Positions 6,097-12,415 of a stretch of 12,415 nt of DNA are shown in pieces. The notes beneath the pieces were generated by a model. The model did no database searches, had not been told where the DNA came from, and worked only from the letters and a program-made list of their open reading frames with translations. Source of the DNA: Sphingobacterium sp. UBA1575. Its GTDB lineage: Bacteria; Bacteroidota; Bacteroidia; Sphingobacteriales; Sphingobacteriaceae. A program made the translations under genes and the position numbers. The stretch is taken from contig DCOH01000007.1 of NCBI GenBank assembly GCA_002322865.1, positions 27,733-40,147 of the forward strand, written 5' to 3'. Numbering within the stretch: the first letter of the stretch is position 1; each line of letters begins with the position of its first letter.

Positions 6097-7509
6097 ATGA
6101 GTGAAAATTTAAGTCATCCAATATTTTCCATTATCCGAGATTTGGCGAAGGAAGAACAGGTATCTTGTTTCGTAATTGGCGGCTATGTCCGTGATCGGAT
6201 CATGGGCAGGCCATTAAAAGATGATATTGATATATTAGTGTTGGGAAGTGGGATTGATTTTGCTACCAAACTAGGGGAGAAGCTGCATACGAATGTTGCG
6301 GTGTATAAATCCTTCGGAACCGCCATGCTCAATTTTCAAGGTTTACAGGTCGAATTTGTGGGAGCTCGAAAGGAGTCCTATCGTCGGGAATCGAGAAAAC
6401 CTATTGTAGAAGATGGCACATTGGAAGATGATCAGAATCGGCGCGATTTTACGATCAATGCAATGGCCTTCTCCTTAAATGAGGAGAATTATGGCGAGTT
6501 GATCGACCCTTTTGATGGCGTGGCTGATATCCAGAACCAATTGATAAAAACCCCATTAGAGCCCGGAATAACTTTCTCAGACGATCCTTTGCGAATGATG
6601 CGTGCCATCCGCTTCGCTACCCAATTGAACTTTCGAATTGATTCAGCAGCATTGAATGCTATTGCTGAACATGCCGATCGTATCAAGATCATATCCAAAG
6701 AGCGGGTAATCGATGAACTGAATAAAATTATCCTTTCTAAAAAACCATCTATCGGTTTCAAGTATTTGTTTGATACCGGCTTATTGGAGTTGATATTTCC
6801 GGCAATGCAACAATTATATGGTGTAGACTATGTGGATGGAAAAGGGCATAAGGATAATTTCTACCATACGTTAGAGGTATTGGATAATGTAGCGGAAATG
6901 TCTGATGATCTTTGGTTGAGATGGGCAGCCATCATGCACGATATCGCCAAGCCGGCCACCAAAAGATTTGATAAGAAAGTAGGTTGGACTTTCCATGGCC
7001 ATGAAGATAAAGGCGCTAAAATGGTTCCAAAACTATTTGCCGAGCTTAAGCTGCCACTTCATGAAAAGATGAAATTTGTGCAGAAGTTGGTCTCTTTGCA
7101 TCTTCGTCCTATTGTGCTGGCAAAGGATATCGTAACAGATTCTGCAGTTAGAAGACTATTGTTCGAAGCAGGAGATGATATTGACGCCTTGATGATGTTA
7201 TGCCATGCGGATGTAACGACCAAGAATGATTTCAAGAAAAAGAAATACCGTGAGAATTTTGACCTGGTCAAACAGAAGTTGAAGGATGTGGAGGAACGTG
7301 ATCAGATCCGGAATTGGCAGCCGCCAATTGATGGGGATGATATCATGAAAATGTTTGGTATCGGACCTGGAAGGCATGTAGGGATCATCAAAAACGCTAT
7401 CCGTGAAGCTATCCTGGAAGGCGAAATTCCAAACGCAAGGAAGGAAGCACTTCAATTTATGTTGGAGAAAGGTAAAAACTTAGGCCTAGAAGTGGTTGGT
7501 CAAGTTTAA
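6097..7509 (+). CDS. cca: CCA tRNA nucleotidyltransferase with HD domain
   Basis: It adds or repairs the 3'-terminal CCA of tRNAs from CTP and ATP without a nucleic acid template. From ATG 6097 the protein has 470 residues. It is a class II nucleotidyltransferase of the polymerase beta superfamily: GGYVRD (28-33); metal-binding DDIDIL with D43 and D45; EFVGARKESY (86-95); RRDFTINAMA (115-124); DPFDG (137-141); and the nucleotide-selecting region DPLRMMRAIRFA (163-174). A C-terminal HD phosphohydrolase domain follows, with YHT (His257), MHD (281-282) and FHGHED (299-304). The HD domain of E. coli Cca has phosphatase and phosphodiesterase activity, which may apply here. An upstream TTG start (6082) would add five residues but falls inside the -7 element, so I reject it. 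The next gene starts 60 bases downstream with only a weak promoter between, so some co-transcription is possible. Confidence 0.93.
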   Translation: MSENLSHPIFSIIRDLAKEEQVSCFVIGGYVRDRIMGRPLKDDIDILVLGSGIDFATKLGEKLHTNVAVYKSFGTAMLNFQGLQVEFVGARKESYRRESRKPIVEDGTLEDDQNRRDFTINAMAFSLNEENYGELIDPFDGVADIQNQLIKTPLEPGITFSDDPLRMMRAIRFATQLNFRIDSAALNAIAEHADRIKIISKERVIDELNKIILSKKPSIGFKYLFDTGLLELIFPAMQQLYGVDYVDGKGHKDNFYHTLEVLDNVAEMSDDLWLRWAAIMHDIAKPATKRFDKKVGWTFHGHEDKGAKMVPKLFAELKLPLHEKMKFVQKLVSLHLRPIVLAKDIVTDSAVRRLLFEAGDDIDALMMLCHADVTTKNDFKKKKYRENFDLVKQKLKDVEERDQIRNWQPPIDGDDIMKMFGIGPGRHVGIIKNAIREAILEGEIPNARKEALQFMLEKGKNLGLEVVGQV

Positions 7510-7526
7510 TTTTTTTAAAAAATATG

Positions 7527-7534
7527 TAACTTTA
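7527..7534 (+). promoter_or_regulatory. Possible weak -7 element before the TnpR-like gene
   Basis: TAACTTTA matches five of the six fixed positions of TAnnTTTG, 35 bases before the ATG at 7570. There is no convincing -33 box. The same gap has a direct repeat cgaaatat (7540-7547 and 7559-7566, 19 apart), which may be chance in AT-rich DNA. Confidence 0.25.
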
Positions 7535-7569
7535 ATGCTCGAAATATCGCATTATTAACGAAATATAAA

Positions 7570-8148
7570 ATGGCAATTTACAGATTTAGGGTAACCTTTG
7601 AAGACTATGAGGATGTGTACAGAGAGGTTGACATGCCTTCTAAAGCAACTTTTTTAGAACTGCATGAAACGATCCATAAATCAACGGGTTACGATCAGGA
7701 CAAATCTTCTTCTTTTTATGTAAGTAATGACCAATGGAAAAAAGGCACTGAAATCGCATTTCAACCAAACGAACGGAAGAAGAGCGCAGGTGTATTATTG
7801 GTAGAAGATGTTCGACTTAGTAAATTCATCGATGATCCGCATCAGAAATTTTACTACGTATATAATTTTGATCGTCCATACGACTTTCATGTCGAGCTGA
7901 TCAAGATCCTTAAAGAAGAGGATGGAAAGGAATATCCTGCGGTATTCAAGAAAGTGGGTGAAGCACCAAAAGTGGTGTCTGCTGCTAATTTCCCTGTAAC
8001 AGGCGATGAGGATGAGGACGATGATTATGTAGAAGAAGTTGGCGAAGAGTATGGCGTAGATGAGGAGGATGATTACGATATGTTCGATGATGAAGAAGGG
8101 GAAGAAGGAGAAGGCGAAGAGAAAAGCTCATCAACCGAAGATTATTAA
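7570..8148 (+). CDS. Plasmid pRiA4b ORF-3 / IS1096 TnpR-like protein with acidic C-terminal tail
   Basis: A soluble protein of 192 residues. Residues 1-135 resemble the pRiA4b ORF-3 family (also labelled IS1096 element passenger TnpR-like): an N-terminal strand YRFRVTFEDYEDVYREVDMP (4-23); LHETIHKSTGYDQDKSSSFYVS (31-52); a central YYVYNFDRPYDFHVELIKI (95-113) at the family's usual YDFGDxWxH position; and YPAVFKKVGEAP (122-133) where the family usually has YPxCxxGxxxxP. The usual cysteine and the WxH signature are therefore absent. From 146 to 192 the chain is extremely acidic (28 of 47 residues Asp or Glu) and probably disordered. No biochemical function is established for the family as far as I know, and the transposon name reflects where it was first seen. 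No transposase or inverted repeats surround it. It lies between cca and miaA and ends at an intrinsic terminator. Confidence 0.8.
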   Translation: MAIYRFRVTFEDYEDVYREVDMPSKATFLELHETIHKSTGYDQDKSSSFYVSNDQWKKGTEIAFQPNERKKSAGVLLVEDVRLSKFIDDPHQKFYYVYNFDRPYDFHVELIKILKEEDGKEYPAVFKKVGEAPKVVSAANFPVTGDEDEDDDYVEEVGEEYGVDEEDDYDMFDDEEGEEGEGEEKSSSTEDY

Positions 8149-8169
8149 GTTTATATAAATTCGAATAGG

Positions 8170-8203
8170 AATAGATGATAGCCAAACTATCATCTATTTT
8201 TTT
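8170..8203 (+). terminator. Intrinsic terminator between the TnpR-like gene and miaA
   Basis: AATAGATGATAG (8170-8181) pairs perfectly with CTATCATCTATT (8187-8198) around the loop CCAAA, and a run of seven T covers 8197-8203. The stem is AT-rich. It closes the TnpR-like transcript, but its T-run ends only 11 bases before the miaA ATG. It therefore lies where the miaA leader or promoter should be, and TATTTTTT (8195-8202) is a near match to TAnnTTTG on top of it. Confidence 0.75.
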
Positions 8204-8214
8204 AAATATCCCCT

Positions 8215-9129
8215 ATGTCAAGTCAGAAAACATTGATTGTTATTGTTGGACCTACTGCTGTTGGAAAGACGGCTATGGGCATCGCCTTGGCAAAATATTT
8301 CAAAACATCCATTATTTCGGCCGATTCCAGGCAGTTCTACCAAGAAATGAGCATAGGAACAGCCAAACCCACAAAAGAGGAACTTGCCGAAGCCAAACAT
8401 TACTTTATTGATTCCCATTCCATTGCCACTGATTATACAGCGGGTGACTATGAACGGGAAGCACTCCAATGCCTGGAAGAATTATTCAAAACTACAGATG
8501 TAGTGATCGCTGTGGGAGGATCTGGTTTGTTTGTTCGTGCGTTGACAGAAGGACTGGATGATTTACCTAAAGCGCCGGTAGAAGTTCGTGAATCCTTGAA
8601 TCAATCCTTTAGGGAACATGGTTTGGAGCCTCTCCAAGCTAGATTAAAGGAGGTTGATCCCACTTACTATGCAAAGGCTGACATCGAAAATCCGCAACGT
8701 GTAATCCGTGCATTGGAGGTATTTGAAGCTTCAGGGAAACCCATCTCTCATTTTATGAAAAATGAGACTATGAAAAGACCATTCAATGTCATCAGCATCG
8801 GGCTGAATACCGACAGAGCAGTGTTGTACGAACGAATCAATCGACGTGTGGATATCATGATGGAACAAGGTCTTTTGACGGAGGTAAAATCCCTTTCCTC
8901 CTATAAAAATAAGCCTGCGTTACTTACGGTTGGTTATGCTGAACTATTCGATTACCTGGATGGTCTAATATCTTTGGAGGAGGCAATAGACCGAATCAAA
9001 CAGAACTCTAGGCGTTACGCAAAACGACAGATTACCTGGTTCAAGAAATATGGCCATACCCATTGGTTCGAGCCGAACGATGTGCAGGCTGTCCTGGATT
9101 TCCTATCAGAAAAATTACCAAAAAAATAG
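8215..9129 (+). CDS. miaA: tRNA dimethylallyltransferase MiaA (i6A37 synthesis)
   Basis: It transfers the dimethylallyl group of DMAPP to N6 of adenine 37, next to the anticodon of tRNAs reading UNN codons. This is usually the first step towards ms2i6A37 and stabilises codon pairing. The 304 residues are normal. Motifs in order: P-loop GPTAVGKT (12-19); SADSRQFY (35-42), with the conserved Asp37; IGTAKPT (47-53); GGSGLFVRAL (101-110); ENPQRVIRALEVFE (158-171); LLTVGYAELFDYLDG (236-250); and the tRNA-contact segment NSRRYAKRQITWFKK (264-278). The start ATG gives a normal short N-terminus before the P-loop. It has no obvious promoter of its own beyond a weak element overlapping the preceding terminator. 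Its last Lys codons and stop form part of a terminator for the convergent gene on the other strand. Confidence 0.97.
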   Translation: MSSQKTLIVIVGPTAVGKTAMGIALAKYFKTSIISADSRQFYQEMSIGTAKPTKEELAEAKHYFIDSHSIATDYTAGDYEREALQCLEELFKTTDVVIAVGGSGLFVRALTEGLDDLPKAPVEVRESLNQSFREHGLEPLQARLKEVDPTYYAKADIENPQRVIRALEVFEASGKPISHFMKNETMKRPFNVISIGLNTDRAVLYERINRRVDIMMEQGLLTEVKSLSSYKNKPALLTVGYAELFDYLDGLISLEEAIDRIKQNSRRYAKRQITWFKKYGHTHWFEPNDVQAVLDFLSEKLPKK

Positions 9130-9146
9130 CCCCTCTTTCAAGGGGC
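9120..9146 (-). terminator. Intrinsic terminator for the convergent lipoprotein gene, overlapping the miaA end
   Basis: GCCCCT (9129-9134) pairs with AGGGGC (9141-9146) around a six-base loop. On the minus strand the stem is followed by TA and seven T (9126-9120). These bases are the final Lys codons and stop of miaA read on the other strand. On the plus strand there is no good T-run after the stem, so it should work mainly on transcripts coming from 9175-9981. Confidence 0.7.
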
Positions 9147-9174
9147 ATTCATTTGTGTATGTAATAGATGTGAT

Positions 9175-9981
9175 TTAATCGTTTGGCAGCTCTTCCAGGT
9201 ATTTCAATTCACTCTCTGATAAACCTTGAGAAGAATCGGTAAGAGCCCATAGAATATCCTGCAATTCATCAACAATATCCCAATAATCGCTACTGTAATT
9301 TTCCTGTACATTGTATTGTTCAATGTTTATTTTCTTATTCTTTAACTTGTTGATCAGGTCATGAATGATTCTCGAATTGGTAATCACCGCAAAATCGTAT
9401 TGTTCAGAACTTGATGAGCTTGATTTTGATGCATTTCCACAGTACATGTGTAGATCCAATAGTTTCGTGCTGTTAGCTGGGATGGTAATCGTCACTTTCT
9501 TCAATAGGACACCATTCTGATAATGTCCCGACCTGGATTTAATGATCAATCCTGCCGGTATTTCAAATCTTTTTTCAGAAGAAGTGCTGTTCTTCAAATT
9601 AAGAGCTAGCCTCACATATTCCCCACTTCCTCTTGTGAAATCAGCGGTATTATTAGCTAAATCTGCTTTTAGCGCAGCTCTTTTTTTGGAAATAGACGCT
9701 TTGAACCCTTGTTGCGTTTCGGTATTTACCTTGGAGAAATTACCATAATATCCCGAGAAGCCTGTGATTTCACCTTCTTGGCTAATCCCTTCAGGTAGGG
9801 AGTATTTTATCCCGGTCAGCTCTCCCTCTTTTTGCCCAAGGCCAGGGATCTCTCCAGGAGTGTAATCTTTTAATTCTTGATTATAGGAGTTATCATCATC
9901 ACTGTCTTTAGAACAGGAAATTTGGAAGAAGCAGATGCTGCATAAAAGGACAAGGCTTGTAAAGATGGATCGTTTTTTCAT
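9175..9981 (-). CDS. Putative surface lipoprotein of unknown function
   Basis: A 268-residue protein with a lipoprotein signal peptide: positive MKKR, a hydrophobic core to about residue 19, and a lipobox-like QISC with Cys23 as the likely lipidated residue (Gln at -3 is atypical). After the cysteine comes SKDSDDD. This acidic stretch resembles the export signal that sends Bacteroidota lipoproteins to the outer face of the outer membrane. A Gly/Glu-rich segment (43-80) follows. The middle part, from about 120 to 182 (EYVRLALNLKNST, IPAGLIIKS, HYQNGVLL, VTITIPANSTKLLDLHMYC), looks like a beta-sandwich and resembles an unnamed secreted domain I recall, with yQNmv, a proline/glycine strand and a conserved YC. 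The Ser-rich linker (185-192) and a helical C-terminus with LQDILWALTD (240-249) fit the same pattern. It is convergent with miaA, ends in its own terminator and has an exact -7 element upstream. I cannot name a function. Confidence 0.8.
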   Translation of the reverse strand: MKKRSIFTSLVLLCSICFFQISCSKDSDDDNSYNQELKDYTPGEIPGLGQKEGELTGIKYSLPEGISQEGEITGFSGYYGNFSKVNTETQQGFKASISKKRAALKADLANNTADFTRGSGEYVRLALNLKNSTSSEKRFEIPAGLIIKSRSGHYQNGVLLKKVTITIPANSTKLLDLHMYCGNASKSSSSSSEQYDFAVITNSRIIHDLINKLKNKKINIEQYNVQENYSSDYWDIVDELQDILWALTDSSQGLSESELKYLEELPND

Positions 9982-10030
9982 AAGATTCGTTTTATTAATA
10001 GTAAGTTTCAGTTGAATAGAACTTCTGTTT

Positions 10031-10038
10031 CAAAGGTA
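10031..10038 (-). promoter_or_regulatory. Bacteroidota -7 promoter element for the lipoprotein gene
   Basis: The minus strand reads TACCTTTG, an exact TAnnTTTG match, 49 bases before the ATG at 9981, implying a leader of roughly 40 bases. No clear -33 box is seen. The rest of the 9982-10192 gap holds overlapping small palindromes (10118-10132) but no clear promoter for the plus-strand glycosidase. Confidence 0.5.
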
Positions 10039-10192
10039 TGAAGAAGAAAAACCTTAAAAAATACCGGATTTCAGGTAAATTTCATTTCATTTTCCGGGAG
10101 TTGGCAAAGTTTACAATTTGCGCAATCGATTGACAGCGATTTCAGAAGAAGGGAATTCTTATATTGTCGCTCAAATTATAATACCCCATATC

Positions 10193-12343
10193 ATGATTTT
10201 CAAGAAACTACCTTATTTGACGCTTTCGATGGTTTTAGGCCTTTCGTCCGTTCATGCGCAATCAAGAGTTGATAAACCATTTAATGATAATTGGCAATTC
10301 TATAAAGCGAACAACAGCACATTTTTTACGGATTTTGATAATGGCAGCAAGTATTTTGAAAGCCAAAGTCAATGGACCAAATTAGAGGTTTGGGAGGATA
10401 TTCAGTTGCCCCATACCTATAATAGGGAGGATATGCAGAAAGACCGGAATTTCTTTGAAGGTAAAGCTGTTTATCAAAAGAAATTCCATATGACGGCCGC
10501 GGATAAGGAAAAAAGGAGCTTTTTAAAATTTGAAGGAGTGGGGGCAGTGGCTCAACTGTTCGTCAACGGAAATTATATTGGTGAACATAAGGGTGGCTAT
10601 GGCATGTTCGTTTTTGAGATCACCAATTCGGTGGATTATGATAAAGAGAATACCGTGGTGGTTGTTACGGACAATAAATCGAGACGTGATATTATTCCGA
10701 TCAACCAATTTTTATTTCCAGTATATGGCGGTATTTACAGGCCTGTGCATTTGATCCAAACGAATAAAACCGGATTTGTAGTTACGGACCAAGCTTCTGC
10801 CGGTATTTACATCCGTCAGAAAAATGTGTCTTCCAAGAGTGCTGATATTTCGGTGAAAGTAAAATTGGAAACCAAAGAAAAGCATACCCAATCGGGAGAG
10901 ATGTTTGTTGAAATCCGGGATTTTGAGGGCAAGGTGGTGCAAACAGAAAAACAAGCGGTTAAGATAAGTCCACAAGGAGTAACCTATGTGACCCAGGATA
11001 TAAAGATGAAATCGCCAAGATTGTGGGATGGTGTTAGGGATCCATACCTTTATTCGTTAACCGCAAAACTTGTGGTTAATGGTAAAGAGATGGATGCCGT
11101 AAAACAACCTTTGGGAGTTCGTAAAGTAGAGCTGATCGCGGGTAAAGGCGTGTTCTTGAATGGTGAAAAATATCCAATGCATGGCGTATGTAGGCATCAG
11201 GACCGAGAGGGTTATGGAAGTGCATTGAGCTTTGAACAGCATAAGGAGGATTTCGCTTTTATGAAGGAAATGGGGGTTACTACGCTCCGTTTGGCACATT
11301 ATCAGCAATCTCCAGAGGTTTATGCTTTGGCTGATTCTGTAGGGTTTCTTACTTGGGCAGAGATTCCTTTTGTGAACAGGGTGTCGTATTATGAGAATGA
11401 TAATGCGAAGCAGCAGATGCATGAATTGGTAAAACAGAATTTCAACCATCCTTCTATTTATATCTGGGGAGTACATAATGAAGTGTATTCTAAAACTGCG
11501 GATGAACAGGTTCCAGTGTTGTCTAGGGAGTTGAATGATATCGCAAAAACGTTGGATCCAGATCGTTATACAGTAGCCGTTACAGGGTATAATGTGGTTG
11601 ATCGTCAGGAGAACCTAAGTACAGATGTGCAGGGGATCAACCATTATTTCGGATGGTATGGTGGTAAGATTGAAGATCTGAAACCTTGGGCGGAAAAAGT
11701 GCAACAGGATTTCCCGGATTATAAGGTTATTTTATCGGAATATGGGGCAGATGGAAATATAGATATTGGCCAGGAGTTATTGGAACAGCCTAAAGATGTG
11801 GTCTCTGGGAAGTCTTTTCCTGAGAATTATCAAACGGAGACCCATATTAAGCAATGGGCTGCGATCGAGCAGAATCCAATTATTTTGGCTTCCTATGTTT
11901 GGAACATGTTTGAATTTGCGGTTCCTGCTTGGAATAGAGGTGGTGTAAATGCAAGAAACTTAAAAGGGTTGATTACCTTTGATCGCAAGCGTAAAAAAGA
12001 TTCTTTTTATTGGTATAAGGCCAATTGGAATCCAGAGCCGATGATTTATTTGGCGAATAGGAGAGATAATAAAAGAACAAATGCAAGTACAAAAATTCAG
12101 GTATTTTCGAATTTAAGTAATGTGGTTGTTTCGATTAATGGAAAGGATTATAAGGCAGTAAAAGGGGAGAATGATAAGCATTGGGTGGTAGATAATGTAC
12201 AACTTCAGAAAGGTGAGAATAGGATTGTAGCGAAGGGGTATGCTGTTGGGAAAGTAGGAGATAAATCTGCTGCTAAAGTTACTGGTGCTAAAGCTACTGG
12301 TGCTAATGTGTTGACCGATGAAATGATTTGGACCTTGGAATAG
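10193..12343 (+). CDS. Glycoside hydrolase family 2 protein (beta-galactosidase/beta-glucuronidase-like), exported
   Basis: A retaining exo-glycosidase with the GH2 layout. From ATG 10193 it has 716 residues and begins with a signal peptide (MIFKK, hydrophobic core, VHA-QS cleavage near residue 22), so it is probably periplasmic. A jelly-roll sugar-binding domain spans about 26-185 (LPHTYN at 72-77, FEGVGAVAQLFVNGNYIGEHKGG in 113-135). An immunoglobulin-like domain covers about 190-310. The TIM barrel follows, with LNGEKYPMHGVCRHQD (322-337), TLRLAHY (364-370), acid/base Glu430 in GVHNE, and nucleophile Glu516 in LSEYG. A further beta domain (about 630-716) ends the protein. The substrate cannot be read: beta-galactoside is the default for this subfamily, and no SusC/D genes or sugar sensor lie beside it. 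A TTG start at 10118 would bury the signal peptide under 25 extra residues, so I reject it. Confidence 0.92.
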   Translation: MIFKKLPYLTLSMVLGLSSVHAQSRVDKPFNDNWQFYKANNSTFFTDFDNGSKYFESQSQWTKLEVWEDIQLPHTYNREDMQKDRNFFEGKAVYQKKFHMTAADKEKRSFLKFEGVGAVAQLFVNGNYIGEHKGGYGMFVFEITNSVDYDKENTVVVVTDNKSRRDIIPINQFLFPVYGGIYRPVHLIQTNKTGFVVTDQASAGIYIRQKNVSSKSADISVKVKLETKEKHTQSGEMFVEIRDFEGKVVQTEKQAVKISPQGVTYVTQDIKMKSPRLWDGVRDPYLYSLTAKLVVNGKEMDAVKQPLGVRKVELIAGKGVFLNGEKYPMHGVCRHQDREGYGSALSFEQHKEDFAFMKEMGVTTLRLAHYQQSPEVYALADSVGFLTWAEIPFVNRVSYYENDNAKQQMHELVKQNFNHPSIYIWGVHNEVYSKTADEQVPVLSRELNDIAKTLDPDRYTVAVTGYNVVDRQENLSTDVQGINHYFGWYGGKIEDLKPWAEKVQQDFPDYKVILSEYGADGNIDIGQELLEQPKDVVSGKSFPENYQTETHIKQWAAIEQNPIILASYVWNMFEFAVPAWNRGGVNARNLKGLITFDRKRKKDSFYWYKANWNPEPMIYLANRRDNKRTNASTKIQVFSNLSNVVVSINGKDYKAVKGENDKHWVVDNVQLQKGENRIVAKGYAVGKVGDKSAAKVTGAKATGANVLTDEMIWTLE
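12272..12306 (+). repeat. 15-bp tandem repeat in the glycosidase C-terminus
   Basis: gctaaagttactggt (12272-12286) is followed directly by gctaaagctactggt (12287-12301), one mismatch apart, and then by gctaa (12302-12306). It encodes AKVTG AKATG AN at residues 694-705, just before the terminal LTDEMIWTLE. It looks like an in-frame microsatellite expansion in a surface loop. Confidence 0.85.
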
Positions 12344-12363
12344 GTTGTGCCTTTTCACTCAAA

Positions 12364-12415
12364 CGTCATTGCGAGGAACGAAGCAATCTTTCGATTAGTG
12401 TAAAGATTGCTTCGT
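12364..12415 (+). repeat. Palindromic intergenic repeat, copy B (CGTCATTGCG box plus hairpin)
   Basis: The box cgtcattgcgagga (12364-12377) is followed by arms acgaagcaatcttt (12378-12391) and aaagattgcttcgt (12402-12415), perfect reverse complements around the loop cgattagtgt. The arms and box are identical to copy A at 1-56, with A instead of C at the junction base. It starts 20 bases after the glycosidase stop, in the same orientation relative to the upstream gene as copy A is to acs. The window ends at the hairpin, so the element may continue. Confidence 0.85.

Noticed and set aside
7570..8148. An active mobile element marked by the TnpR-like gene
   Set aside because: No transposase, terminal inverted repeats or target duplications are visible at 7510-8214, and the neighbours are intact housekeeping genes.
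10136..10171. Possible long hairpin (AGCGA ... TCGCT) before the glycosidase start
   Set aside because: Only five outer and four inner pairs are possible, with large bulges; this is not distinguishable from chance.
10118..10192. TTG start giving a 741-residue glycosidase
   Set aside because: The extra 25 residues precede a standard signal peptide that begins at ATG 10193, so the longer form would hide the export signal.
11057..11476. A 139-codon minus-strand open frame opposite the glycosidase
   Set aside because: It overlaps the conserved GH2 barrel including the acid/base Glu, and its translation has no coherent domain or start signal.

Overview
The window reads as chromosomal DNA of a member of the Bacteroidota, most likely Sphingobacteriaceae (Sphingobacterium/Pedobacter type). 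The grounds are: moderately AT-rich coding sequence; several start-proximal matches to the Bacteroidota -7 promoter element TAnnTTTG; little Shine-Dalgarno signal; a lipoprotein with the acidic residues after the lipobox cysteine typical of this phylum; and protein sequences that resemble Bacteroidota homologues. The genus is inference from recall, not a database result.

Layout, left to right. 1-113: an intergenic palindromic repeat with a short array of related boxes. 125-2038 (-): acetyl-CoA synthetase. 2221-3096 (+): a divergent UbiA-like membrane protein. 3138-4067 (-) and 4103-4882 (-): a D-2-hydroxyacid dehydrogenase downstream of rsmA/ksgA, probably one transcript. 4970-6025 (+): pdxA, divergent from ksgA and closed by a terminator that contains its stop codon. 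6097-7509 (+): an HD-domain CCA tRNA nucleotidyltransferase. 7570-8148 (+): a pRiA4b ORF-3/IS1096-TnpR-like protein with a very acidic tail. 8215-9129 (+): miaA. 9175-9981 (-): an orphan lipoprotein convergent with miaA. 10193-12343 (+): an exported family 2 glycoside hydrolase. 12364-12415: a second copy of the palindromic repeat, inverted relative to the first.

The core (4.1-9.1 kb) is mainly housekeeping and biased to RNA maturation: rRNA dimethylation (RsmA), tRNA 3'-end synthesis or repair (Cca) and tRNA A37 prenylation (MiaA), together with vitamin B6 synthesis (PdxA). The outer genes are metabolic or envelope genes. I see no prophage, CRISPR array, transposase, tRNA or rRNA gene, and no obvious new defence or mobile system. 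The parts least explained by known biology are the repeat family at both ends (each copy in the same orientation just after a stop codon), the acidic TnpR-like protein between two tRNA enzymes, and the UbiA-like protein without its first aspartate motif. No gene-free stretch exceeds about 300 bases; the longest is 9982-10192.
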